From Enorma sp964624825 (GTDB lineage Bacteria; Actinomycetota; Coriobacteriia; Coriobacteriales; Coriobacteriaceae): a stretch of 64,000 bases of DNA. The notes beneath the pieces are model-generated. The model searched no databases. It was not told where the DNA came from and saw only the letters and a list, made by a program, of their open reading frames with translations. Shown piece by piece: positions 52,767 through 60,943 of this stretch. The translations under genes and the position numbers were made by a program. Positions within the stretch are counted from its first letter, which is position 1. Each line of letters starts with the position of its first letter. The stretch lies in the NCBI GenBank assembly GCA_964624825.1, contig CAZUYD010000010.1:3267-67266 (forward strand), read 5' to 3'.

Positions 52767-53471
52767 CTATGCCTCCCCATCGTTCGGCAGCGGGGCGGGC
52801 GTTGCCGCGCTGCCAGGCTGCGCGGCGGCTCCCGACGCGCCATCAAGCTTGGCGCACAGATCTTGCAGCGCGTGGAATCGGTGACTGATGGCGTTCTTCT
52901 CTTCAGGCGTGAGCTCTGCCATGGTTTTGCCAGGCGTGTCGTCGGGCAAGAAGAGCGGGTCGTAGCCAAACCCATAGGTACCGCGCTCCTCGTGGCCGAC
53001 GATTCCCTCGCAATACCCCTCGCCCATCGTAACCAACCCGTTTGCCGCAATGAACGCTATGGAGCTCACGAAGCGCGCCGTACGGCGCTCATCCGATACG
53101 CCCGCAAGCTTCGATAGCAGCTTGGCGTTGTTGGCGGCGTCGTCGCCGTGCGCGCCGGCATAGCGGGCGGAGTAGACGCCCGGCTCGCCGTCGAGCGCGT
53201 CGACCATGAGGCCGGAATCGTCGGCGACGGCAGCGAACCCTGTTTCGGCGACGGCAGCCTCTGCCTTGATGATGGCGTTTTCGGCAAAGGTCGTGCCGGT
53301 TTCCTCGGGGTCATCGAAATCTCCCAGCTGCGCGATGGCCACGAAGCGCACACCGGGCAGCGCCTGCCCGAGGATCGTCTCGATCTCTACGAGCTTGTGC
53401 GCATTTCCCGTCGCCACGACCACCGTCCGCTCAGGGTCGAGCGCCGACGCGTCAACCTGTTCTAATGCCAT
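52767..53471 (-). CDS. rdgB: XTP/dITP diphosphatase (non-canonical purine NTP pyrophosphatase)
   Basis: This 234-residue housecleaning enzyme hydrolyses dITP and XTP to prevent misincorporation. TVVVATGNAHKLVEIETIL, then TGTTFAENAIIKAEAAV, then ADDSGLMVDALDGEPGVYSARYAG and GYDPLFLPDDTPGKTMAEL match the Ham1/RdgB family. ISHRFHAL holds the substrate-specificity His. The C-terminal 20 residues are an Ala/Pro tail. The Met at 53471 has GAGGGA about 12 nt upstream. The purine-repair glycosylase at 5112 handles related damage. Confidence 0.95.
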   Translation of the reverse strand: MALEQVDASALDPERTVVVATGNAHKLVEIETILGQALPGVRFVAIAQLGDFDDPEETGTTFAENAIIKAEAAVAETGFAAVADDSGLMVDALDGEPGVYSARYAGAHGDDAANNAKLLSKLAGVSDERRTARFVSSIAFIAANGLVTMGEGYCEGIVGHEERGTYGFGYDPLFLPDDTPGKTMAELTPEEKNAISHRFHALQDLCAKLDGASGAAAQPGSAATPAPLPNDGEA

Positions 53472-53566
53472 GTGAAAACCGTCCCTCTTAAAGATCGCCC
53501 TTCTGCCAATTCCCGCCCGCCCTGCGATGAGCCCGGGACGCGCCATCTTGCATACCGTTAGGTGCG

Positions 53567-54307
53567 TTACTCCTCGTCGTGAAACGCCGTGATCTCGTTT
53601 TGCAGCGCAAGAAGCTTCTGTATGCCCAGCTCGCCCAAATCGAGCAGGCGGCTCAAGCGGGCGCGGTCGAAAGGCGTGCGCTCGCCGGTGCCTTGGATCT
53701 CCACGATCTCCCTCGTATCGGTCATGACCAGGTTCATGTCAATCTCTGCCCGGGAATCCTCACGGTAGTCGAGGTCGAGCAGCTCGCACCCATCGACGAC
53801 GCCCATCGATACCGCCGCGACCTGTCCCGTTAGGGGCAAGCGCGCGATCTTTCCCGCCTCAATCCACGCCATGAGCGCGTCGTGCAGCGCCACCCAGGCA
53901 CCTGTCACCGAGGCGGTGCGCGTGCCGCCGTCGGCTTGGATCACATCGCAGTCGACCGTCACCGTGTACTCGCCGAGCATGCGCATGTTCGTCACCGCAC
54001 GCAGGCTGCGCCCGATGAGGCGCTCGATCTCCATGGAGCGCCCCTTGCGATTTGCCCGTTCCCGCGACGTGCGGCGTCCCGTCGACGCCGGCAGCATCGC
54101 ATATTCGGCCGTCACCCAGCCGGCACGGCTCGAACGCCGCCAGCCCGGAACGCCCTCCTCAATCGTCGCGGCGCAGAGCACGCGCGTATCGCCGAACTCC
54201 ACCAAGCACGAGCCGAGCGCATGTTTGAGCACGCCCCTCGTAAGCTCAACGGAACGCATCTCGTCCACCGCGCGGCTCCCTGCGCGATCGATCTCCATGT
54301 AATTCAT
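53567..54307 (-). CDS. rph: Ribonuclease PH
   Basis: This 246-residue phosphorolytic 3' exoribonuclease trims tRNA precursors. FGDTRVLCAATIEEGVPGW, then RTSRERANRKGRSMEIERLIGRSLR (RNA and phosphate contacts), then DCDVIQADGGTRTASVTGAW and EIQGTGERTPF are signatures of full-length, catalytically complete RPH. The Met at 54307 follows AAGGAG by 5 nt. It lies between murI and rdgB, a common bacterial order. Confidence 0.97.
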   Translation of the reverse strand: MNYMEIDRAGSRAVDEMRSVELTRGVLKHALGSCLVEFGDTRVLCAATIEEGVPGWRRSSRAGWVTAEYAMLPASTGRRTSRERANRKGRSMEIERLIGRSLRAVTNMRMLGEYTVTVDCDVIQADGGTRTASVTGAWVALHDALMAWIEAGKIARLPLTGQVAAVSMGVVDGCELLDLDYREDSRAEIDMNLVMTDTREIVEIQGTGERTPFDRARLSRLLDLGELGIQKLLALQNEITAFHDEE

Positions 54308-54370
54308 CGTTGCTCCTTGTGCCATGTCCTTTAGTTTTTTAGCGCCTCCGGCATCGTTATGCGGCGGGCA

Positions 54371-55279
54371 TCATCGATGCAGCGAGCCCAGCTCGTCGGT
54401 TCCCACATGTTCGATGCTCCGCAGCGGCTGGCCGAAGATGAAGCTCCCTGCTGCTGCGAACTCGGCGATGTTGTCGGACGTCGTGGCAAACCGATGCTCG
54501 GGCTCAGCGTCATCGCCCGCAAGCTGTCCTCTGCGCTGCAAGATGTCGGTCAGCTCACGCGTGGTCTCCTCGGCCGAGGACACCACCCGAACACCTGCTC
54601 CCAAAGCGCGACGAATCGGCCCCACGAGCAGGGGGAAATGTGTGCAGCCAAGCACGACGGTGTCCACCTCCGTGCCCCGCAGCGGCGCCAGGGTGCGCGC
54701 GACCTCATCGCACACCTCGGGCGTGTCGAACACATCGCTATCCTCGAGCCACCGCTCCTGTAGGTGCGCGCCCGTCGCGAGCTCTTGCTCGACAATCTCG
54801 ACAAAACGCGAGGCAGGGCACCCGCACACGGTAACGCCTGCATCGAGCTCCTGGATAGCGCGCGTGTAGGCGCCCGACTGCACGGTGAGGCTCGTCGCTA
54901 GCACGCCGACCTTGCGTGTGCGCGTCGTGTTGATCGCCGCACGGGCACCCGGGGCGATCACGCCGATAACCGGCACATCGAGCGTCTTCTGCATCAGGGG
55001 CAACGCAGCCGCCGTCGCGGTGTTGCACGCGATGACGATGATCTTGACATCATGAGCCGCAAGCCAGCGGCCAGCCTGCGACGCATACGAGCGCACCTCG
55101 GCCTCGCTCCGCAAGCCATAAGGGCAGCGCTTCGTGTCGCCCAGGTAGTAAATCGACTCATGCGGCAGCGCCATGGCGATGGAACGCGCCACCGTGAGGC
55201 CGCCGAGACCCGAATCGAACACGCCGATGGGTCTTTTATCGACCGATATGCTCGGTACAGGCTCCGTGATGCAAGACAT
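54371..55279 (-). CDS. murI: Glutamate racemase
   Basis: This 302-residue racemase makes D-glutamate for peptidoglycan. IGVFDSGLGGLTV near residue 18 holds the Asp-Ser pair, VIACNTATAAALP the first catalytic Cys and VLGCTHFPLL the second. YYLGDTKRCPYGLRS is also typical. The Met at 55279 lies 4 nt after the stop codon of the upstream HAD gene, suggesting coupling. The gene confirms a peptidoglycan-containing cell. Confidence 0.96.
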   Translation of the reverse strand: MSCITEPVPSISVDKRPIGVFDSGLGGLTVARSIAMALPHESIYYLGDTKRCPYGLRSEAEVRSYASQAGRWLAAHDVKIIVIACNTATAAALPLMQKTLDVPVIGVIAPGARAAINTTRTRKVGVLATSLTVQSGAYTRAIQELDAGVTVCGCPASRFVEIVEQELATGAHLQERWLEDSDVFDTPEVCDEVARTLAPLRGTEVDTVVLGCTHFPLLVGPIRRALGAGVRVVSSAEETTRELTDILQRRGQLAGDDAEPEHRFATTSDNIAEFAAAGSFIFGQPLRSIEHVGTDELGSLHR

Positions 55280-55283
55280 GCGC

Positions 55284-56192
55284 TTATCCTGCCTTTGCCG
55301 CAAGCAGCGATTGCATGCCCGCCACCCATGCGTCCACAATGCGCCCGGGCGCCACATACGCGTTGGCATGCGAGGCGAGGAAGATCTCAGCACTCGGGTC
55401 TGCCAGGCCGTTTTCGACCATTATGAACAGCTCGGTGTAATCGGCCATGAGGAAATCGGAGGCAGAATCGCCCACGGCGAGCGTTTCGGTGCGGTCGATG
55501 CCGCGAAGCGCGCAGAACCGCTCGATGGCGCGCCCCTTGTTGAGCCCCTTCGGCATGATGTTAAAGGCGCGGCCGCACACCCCATCGGGCAGGCTGAGCG
55601 TCGTCGGTGCCGAGATGTAGTTCAAAAAGCCGTTGTCCGCCCAATCGAGCTCCATGTCGATCTCCTCGATCAAGGCACGGGCTTCTTCGTCTGGGATCTC
55701 GCCGCGCAAGCCGATCGTCACTTCACGGCGCCGAAAACCTGTTGACATGTCGTTGTGGAACTCGAGCAAGCCCGGGTAGCGCTCCACGAACTGCTCGCAT
55801 ACCCCCGTCTGCTCGATAATCTGGTGCGGGTTGAGCCCACACGCGGGGTCATAGTCCATATCCGCCGTGAAGTACTCCCATATATCATGCGCGCGGTCGG
55901 TCATGATGATGCCGCCCATCTCGGCGATGTAGGCGCCAACGCCAAGCAGCCGCGAGTCCTCGTGCATCATGGCGCGGCTGCGACCAGAGCATAAGATGAC
56001 TTCTACGCCCATCTGACGCAGGGCGAGAAGCGTCTCGACGAACGCCAAGCTGGGCTCGCCCGCCGCATTTGCCAGAACGGTTGACCCCGGGCCCATCATC
56101 GTGCCATCGAGATCGGTGAACACATAGCGAATACGAGCTAGACGATCGCGCAATGCACCCGAAGGAACCTGAGGCAGATAGGGTATCGACAT
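55284..56192 (-). CDS. HAD-IIB family hydrolase
   Basis: This 302-residue Cof/MPGP-like phosphatase has motif I VFTDLDGTMMG, motif II ILCSGRSRAM, Lys in MPKGLNKGRAIE and motif IV LAVGDSASDFLM. A C2-type cap lies between about residues 85 and 215 (GFRRREVTIGL). Substrate is unknown; mannosyl-3-phosphoglycerate or sugar phosphates are usual for the group. The Met at 56192 follows GGAGG. It appears to be the first gene of a HAD-murI-rph-rdgB-dtd run. Confidence 0.85.
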   Translation of the reverse strand: MSIPYLPQVPSGALRDRLARIRYVFTDLDGTMMGPGSTVLANAAGEPSLAFVETLLALRQMGVEVILCSGRSRAMMHEDSRLLGVGAYIAEMGGIIMTDRAHDIWEYFTADMDYDPACGLNPHQIIEQTGVCEQFVERYPGLLEFHNDMSTGFRRREVTIGLRGEIPDEEARALIEEIDMELDWADNGFLNYISAPTTLSLPDGVCGRAFNIMPKGLNKGRAIERFCALRGIDRTETLAVGDSASDFLMADYTELFIMVENGLADPSAEIFLASHANAYVAPGRIVDAWVAGMQSLLAAKAG

Positions 56193-56385
56193 GAATCCTC
56201 CACCATGAGCGATAACACGCATGCGGGCATAACAGCCCCTATCATAACCGGATGGCGCACCCCGAAGATGGTGATTTGCCGCCAGATGCTATATCTCCAC
56301 CCGTAGCTCGAGCGAGAGAGCGGAGCATACGGATGGATGCGGCAGAGCCTGAAAGCGCTCATATGACAACCATCCGGAGACTCGG

Positions 56386-56537
56386 ATGCTCACTTTTTAC
56401 GCAAGTGAGTGTTACGTTCGGGATATCCGAAGTATCACGGAGCTTCTCGAAAAAGAAACCGCTGGTAGAGCGCGTGTGAAAATTTGAACTACTTGAGATG
56501 ATGCCAAGTTAGCACTCACTTGCGAAAAAAGTGGGCA
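56386..56537. mobile_element. MITE-like repeat, copy 2
   Basis: The second copy of the inverted-repeat element, 152 bp, starts with ATGCTCACTTTTTACGCAAG. Its right end is slightly degraded (GTGGGCA instead of GTGAGCAT). The interior keeps most of copy 1, including the hairpin, where a C-G pair is changed to T-A. A 33-codon frame starts at the first base. It lies between the HAD gene and tRNA-Val. Confidence 0.8.
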
Positions 56538-56573
56538 GCGCACCGCGGGATAGCCGCCGCGGGCGTTATCGGC

Positions 56574-56579
56574 TATACT
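56574..56579 (+). promoter_or_regulatory. Promoter -10 of tRNA-Val
   Basis: TATACT lies 10 nt upstream of the mature tRNA 5' end. The -35 position matches poorly. It begins 36 bp after the end of the MITE-like element. Confidence 0.45.
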
Positions 56580-56589
56580 CAACACCTGC

Positions 56590-56665
56590 GGGCGATTGGC
56601 GCAACGGTTAGCGCAGGTGCTTTACACGCACAAGGCTGGGGGTTCGAATCCCTCATCGCCCACCA
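56590..56665 (+). tRNA. tRNA-Val (anticodon TAC)
   Basis: The cloverleaf has acceptor stem GGGCGAT/ATCGCCC, D stem GCGC/GCGC and anticodon loop TTTACAC (anticodon TAC). The T arm is GGGGG-TTCGAAT-CCCTC with one G-U pair. The discriminator is A and CCA is encoded. The outermost pair of the anticodon stem is a G-A mismatch. Confidence 0.96.
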
Positions 56666-56673
56666 AAGAATCG

Positions 56674-56701
56674 AAAGGGCTCCGCGGCGGCGGAGCCCTT
56701 T
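56674..56701 (+). terminator. Terminator of tRNA-Val
   Basis: AAAGGGCTCCG (56674-56684) and CGGAGCCCTTT (56691-56701) form a perfect 11-bp stem. It starts 8 nt after the tRNA and ends with TTT inside the stem. Confidence 0.75.
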
Positions 56702-56835
56702 GCGTTCCGAGCTCCCCGCAAAGGGCGAGCTATAGAGCTTAGCCCTAAAGATCGGTATCTAACACCTGGCGTCAGATACCGCCCCGGCGGCAAACAGCGG
56801 GATGGCGCAGCCTTCGTCGGCAGGACGGTGCTTCG

Positions 56836-58119
56836 TTACCCGATCACGTCGGCAAGCACCGTCATCAGCGCATCGACATCGGCTTCCGTGCAAATGAGCG
56901 GCGGCAGCAGGCGCACCGTGCGCGCGCCGGTCGCATTAATGACCGCCCCGGCCGCGAGCGCCGCAGCAACGACGTCGTGCGCATCGCCCGCCGCATCGTC
57001 CAGGTCGAACCCACACATGAGCCCGGCGCCGCGCACCTCGACCACGTGGGGCAGCATGCTCAGGCGCTCAGACAGATAGGCGCCGACCGCTTCTACATGC
57101 GACGCGAAATTCCCGCGAACCAACTCGCAAAGCACCGCCTTGGCCGCGGCGACCGCAAGGCAGTTGCCTCCGAAGGTCGAACCGTGCTCGCCCGGTTTGA
57201 ACGCAGCCGCGATCTCTGCCCGCGCGACGCTCGCACCCATGGGCACGCCTCCCGCGATGCCCTTGGCCAAGCTCATGATGTCCGGCATAACGCCGTACCG
57301 TTGGATGGCGAACGGTTTGCCGCAGCGGAAGATACCCGCCTGCACCTCGTCCGAGATGAGCACGCCGCCCACGCCGTGCACCAGGTCTGCCGCCGTGCGG
57401 ACAAACTCGTCGCTCAAGGGGTGCACGCCGCGCTCGCCCTGGATGGGTTCGACCAGAATCGCGCAGATCTCGCTCCCCATCTGCTCGAAGATGCCGCGCA
57501 GCTCGCCCACATCGTTCGGCGTGCACGCCACGAATCCCTCGGGCAAGGGGCGGAACGCATCTTGCAGGCGGTCTTGCATGGTGGCGGCAAGCGTCTCGAG
57601 CGTGCGCCCATGAAAGCCCCCGCGCAGGCAGACGACGGTGTTGCCCCCGTTGCCCTGGCGCTTGGCATAGAGGCGCGCGAGCTTGAGCGAGCACTCGTTC
57701 GCCTCGGCGCCCGAGTTCGCAAAGAACGTCTGCCACCGCTGCTCGCCAGCAGCAGGCGCGGCAGCTGCGGCAACAGCGGCTTCGTCCCCGTTTGCAATCG
57801 CATCGGCAAGGGCGCGGGCACCTGTTTGGTCGTCGTTTGCAAGCTTCGATAAAAGCGCCGCAACTTCGCCACGATGCTCCGTGTAGAAATAATTCGAAAC
57901 CTGTAGAAGCGCTTCGGCCTGGCTCTCGATGGCACGCGATAGCGCTGGATGACTATGGCCGAGGCAGCACACGCCGATGCCCGCCAAGAAATCGAGGTAC
58001 TCGTGCCCCTCGCCGTCAACAAGCGTCATGCCCTCCCCGCCGACGAATTCCACCGGCAGCCGTCCATAGGTAGGCATCACATACTGTGTATCAAGTGCTT
58101 TTTGCTGTTCTAGTGACAT
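56836..58119 (-). CDS. argD: Acetylornithine aminotransferase
   Basis: This 427-residue class III PLP aminotransferase converts N-acetylglutamate semialdehyde to N-acetylornithine. TYGRLPVEFVGGEGMTLVDG, then FFANSGAEANE, then FHGRTLETLAAT and LISDEVQAGIFRCG are typical. The PLP Lys is in SLAKGIAGGVPMGA. An Ala/Asp/Gly-rich stretch of about 30 residues is inserted near residue 95-125, before the PLP phosphate motif. It is the last gene of the argCJBD run, 37 nt after argB. Confidence 0.94.
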   Translation of the reverse strand: MSLEQQKALDTQYVMPTYGRLPVEFVGGEGMTLVDGEGHEYLDFLAGIGVCCLGHSHPALSRAIESQAEALLQVSNYFYTEHRGEVAALLSKLANDDQTGARALADAIANGDEAAVAAAAAPAAGEQRWQTFFANSGAEANECSLKLARLYAKRQGNGGNTVVCLRGGFHGRTLETLAATMQDRLQDAFRPLPEGFVACTPNDVGELRGIFEQMGSEICAILVEPIQGERGVHPLSDEFVRTAADLVHGVGGVLISDEVQAGIFRCGKPFAIQRYGVMPDIMSLAKGIAGGVPMGASVARAEIAAAFKPGEHGSTFGGNCLAVAAAKAVLCELVRGNFASHVEAVGAYLSERLSMLPHVVEVRGAGLMCGFDLDDAAGDAHDVVAAALAAGAVINATGARTVRLLPPLICTEADVDALMTVLADVIG

Positions 58120-58156
58120 GGTCTCTCCTCATATCGCGCCACTTGGCGGCGTCGCT

Positions 58157-59122
58157 TTATTCCTCGATGTCCTCGGTCTCGACCAGGCGCGAGGCAAACG
58201 CCCCCACCGGGTGCGGATGCCAGTCGTACTCATAGGACTCGAGCGTCGAATGCATCACCGTGCCCACGCCGGTCGAGGTAAAGAGCTCGAGCAGCAGCGA
58301 ATGCGGCACGGTTCCGTTGATGATGTGAGCGCGATACACGCCGCCGCGCAGCGCCTGCACGCACGCCTGCAGCTTGGGAATCATGCCGGTGGACACCTCG
58401 CCGGCCTCGATGATCCGCTCGGTCTCGTCGAGTGTGAGATTCGAGATGAGCGACGTCTTATCGGAGAAGTCCTCGTACAGACCATCGACATCGGTTAGAA
58501 AGATCACCTTATGCGCGTGCACCGCCTGCGCGATGCGCCCCGCGGCCACGTCGGCGTTGATGTTGTAGAACCCGCCGTCCTCGCCCTGCGCCACCGTGGC
58601 GATTACGGGAATGTACTCGTTGTCGAGCAGCGTCTCGAGGTAATCGGTGTTGATGGTGGTGATCTCGCCCACGCGCCCCAGGTCGGGGTCGAGCTGGCGC
58701 GCCACGATGGTGCCCGCGTCGCCGCCCGACACGCCCACGGCCACCGCGCCGTGGCAGTTGAGCGCCGCCACCAGCTCCTGGTTTACCTTGCCCGCAAGCA
58801 CCTCGCGCACGATCTCCATGGTCTCGGGCGTCGTCACCCGCTGACCGTTTTTGAACGCGACCGGCAGGTCGTAATGGGACAGCGCCTCGTTGATGGCGTG
58901 CCCGCCGCCGTGAACGATCACCACGCGCGCGCCGATGATCTTGAGCAGCAGGATATCGCCCATGACCTTCTGCCGAAGATCGTCGTCTACCATCGCCGCT
59001 CCGCCATATTTTATGACGACGGTCTTTCCGGTGATGTTTTTGACCCACGGCAGCGTTTCGTAGAGCTGCTGGCCTATCTTCTCGTTGCTGAGCAGGGGCG
59101 CTTCGTCACGTGCATATTTCAT
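58157..59122 (-). CDS. argB: Acetylglutamate kinase
   Basis: This 321-residue amino-acid kinase phosphorylates N-acetylglutamate. VIKYGGAAMVDDDLR, then IVHGGGHAINEAL, then GVSGGDAGTIVAR and LTDVDGLYEDFSD are family motifs, followed by GEVSTGMIPKLQAC. The N-terminal LPWVKNITGKT helix suggests the arginine-sensitive hexameric type, so feedback inhibition is likely. CAGGAGG precedes the ATG. It lies between argJ and argD; the 399-bp gap before argJ includes an assembly gap. Confidence 0.96.
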   Translation of the reverse strand: MKYARDEAPLLSNEKIGQQLYETLPWVKNITGKTVVIKYGGAAMVDDDLRQKVMGDILLLKIIGARVVIVHGGGHAINEALSHYDLPVAFKNGQRVTTPETMEIVREVLAGKVNQELVAALNCHGAVAVGVSGGDAGTIVARQLDPDLGRVGEITTINTDYLETLLDNEYIPVIATVAQGEDGGFYNINADVAAGRIAQAVHAHKVIFLTDVDGLYEDFSDKTSLISNLTLDETERIIEAGEVSTGMIPKLQACVQALRGGVYRAHIINGTVPHSLLLELFTSTGVGTVMHSTLESYEYDWHPHPVGAFASRLVETEDIEE

Positions 59123-59173
59123 GAAAACCTCCTGGTTGAATGGGGTGAAGGACTCGAATGCTCACGGGTTTTG

Positions 59174-59260
59174 GGCGCTCGAGGCGCAGTCTTGGGCATT
59201 CGCGATGCGAACTTTGGCGCTCGCAGTGCAAATTTGAGCGCTTCCGCGTGCAGATGTCTG
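59174..59260. repeat. Degenerate 21-23-bp tandem repeat in the argJ-argB gap
   Basis: About four imperfect units of the form GGCGCTCGcGxTGCAAxTTTG follow one another from 59174 to 59260. They sit next to the assembly gap, and repetition may have caused the contig break. No gene is present. Confidence 0.5.
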
Positions 59261-59278
59261 CGGGCTTGGGCGCACGTT

Positions 59279-59488
59279 CGCTCGGACGCTCGCCCATGCG
59301 GAAGCCGGCGGCATGCAGCCCCTCACGGCTCTCNNNNNNNNNNNNNNNNNNNNNNNNNNNNNNNNNNNNNNNNNNNNNNNNNNNNNNNNNNNNNNNNNNN
59401 NNNNNNNNNNNNNNNNNNNNNNNNNNNNNNNNNCGCTCGGACGCTCGCCCATGCGGAAGCCGGCGGCATGCAGCCCCTCACGGCTCTC
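59279..59488. other. Scaffold gap flanked by identical 55-bp ends
   Basis: One hundred Ns (59334-59433) are flanked by identical 55-bp copies at 59279-59333 and 59434-59488, exactly as at the other gap. Joining the copies would shorten the argJ-argB spacer to about 245 bp. Confidence 0.85.
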
Positions 59489-59521
59489 CGCCTGTGCCCG
59501 CAGCGCATATGCACGACCGCG

Positions 59522-60787
59522 CTACGAGCGGTAATCGGCGTTGATGGAGATGTACTCATGCGTGAGGTCGCACGTCCACACGGTCGCCGACGCATCGCCC
59601 GCGCCCAAGTTGGCCCAGATGACGATCTCCGGCGCCTCGAATCGTCGCCGCGCCTCATCCTCATCGAAGGGCACGGTGAGCCCTGCGCGGCAGACGGGAA
59701 TGTCCATGATGTCAATGTCGACGTCCTCCTGGTTGAAGGCGACGCCGCACTTGCCGAGCGCCATCGCCACGCGCCCCCAATTGCAGTCGTGGCCAGCAAC
59801 CGCCGTCTTGACGAGCGGCGAGTTGGCTACGGCGCGCGCCGCGATATCCGCCTCCTCAGGCGTTGCCGCGCCTGCGACCGTCACCGTAACGAGCTTCGAC
59901 GCCCCCTCGCCATCGGCCGCGATGCTGCGCGCAAGCGCCTCGCACACCACATAGACCGCTCGTTCAAGTTCGAGGTATGCCTCGGTGCCCTCGGCGATGG
60001 GCGTGGCGCCCAAAGCGGAAGCGCCCGAGGCGAGCATGATGCACGTGTCGTTGGTGGAGGTGTCGGAATCGACCGTCACCTTATTGAACGTCCGGCGCAC
60101 GGCATCTGCCAGCAGCGTGTGGAGCGTCTTGGGCGCAACGGGCGCATCGGTGGTAATCAGCGCGATCATAGTCGCCATGTCGGGCATGATCATGCCCGAG
60201 CCCTTCGCGCACCCACCGACGGTGAACGTGGAACCCAGGTACTCGAGCACTTGGCTCTCGTACGCGACGGCGTATTCCTTCGGACGGGTGTCGGTGGTCA
60301 TGATCGCCCGCGCCGCCGCGGCACCGCCGGCGGTATCGAGCGCGTCGAGCGCCGCAGGGATACCCGTCTCAAACGGCGCGATATCGAGCGGCAAGCCGAT
60401 GACGCCTGTAGACGCGACCAAAACCTGACGCGGCTCGCATCCAAGCAGCTGGGAGGCAATGTCGCAGGTGTTGCGCGCAAGCGCGCGGCCGGGTTCACCC
60501 GTCGCTGCGTTCGCGTTGCCAGAATTCACCACGACGGCGCGCGCCGTGCCGCACCCGGCATCGCCCAAATGCTCACGGCACACCGTCACGGGCGCCGCGC
60601 AAAACCGATTCGTGGTGAACACGCCTGCCGCCGAGCACGGCTCGTCGGCCACGAGCAGCGCAAGGTCGGCGCGCGCGGGGTCATCGCGAAACCCTGCGTG
60701 GACGCCTGCCGCAGAAAACCCCCGCGCGCTGGTAACGCCACCTGCAGGAACGGCGCGAATCGTCGCGTCAAACATATCGATATCCAT
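59522..60787 (-). CDS. argJ: Bifunctional ornithine acetyltransferase / N-acetylglutamate synthase
   Basis: This 421-residue enzyme recycles the acetyl group from N-acetylornithine to glutamate. VTSARGFSAAGVHAGFR, then VVVNSGNANAATGEPG, then KGSGMIMPDMATMIALITTD and DSDTSTNDT are hallmarks. The protein self-cleaves before the Thr in the ATM sequence, giving two chains; that Thr is present near residue 195. AAGGGA precedes the ATG. ArgJ makes arginine synthesis cyclic, so no separate ArgE is needed. Confidence 0.95.
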   Translation of the reverse strand: MDIDMFDATIRAVPAGGVTSARGFSAAGVHAGFRDDPARADLALLVADEPCSAAGVFTTNRFCAAPVTVCREHLGDAGCGTARAVVVNSGNANAATGEPGRALARNTCDIASQLLGCEPRQVLVASTGVIGLPLDIAPFETGIPAALDALDTAGGAAAARAIMTTDTRPKEYAVAYESQVLEYLGSTFTVGGCAKGSGMIMPDMATMIALITTDAPVAPKTLHTLLADAVRRTFNKVTVDSDTSTNDTCIMLASGASALGATPIAEGTEAYLELERAVYVVCEALARSIAADGEGASKLVTVTVAGAATPEEADIAARAVANSPLVKTAVAGHDCNWGRVAMALGKCGVAFNQEDVDIDIMDIPVCRAGLTVPFDEDEARRRFEAPEIVIWANLGAGDASATVWTCDLTHEYISINADYRS

Positions 60788-60943
60788 AAAAGCATCCCTT
60801 ACGAGTCAAGACGAGAGAACCAGATTCGGTGCACCGAGCCGCTGCATGCGCAACAACGGCCAGGCAACACCATGGGCACCGGCGCTCTGGCAACCTATTC
60901 CTTCCGCTGCCGTCGCACCGCATTTAACCCCTCGATGGCCGCC

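Noticed and set aside
59174..59260. CRISPR-like or coding repeats beside the second gap
   Set aside because: The units are degenerate, contiguous and have no unique spacers.
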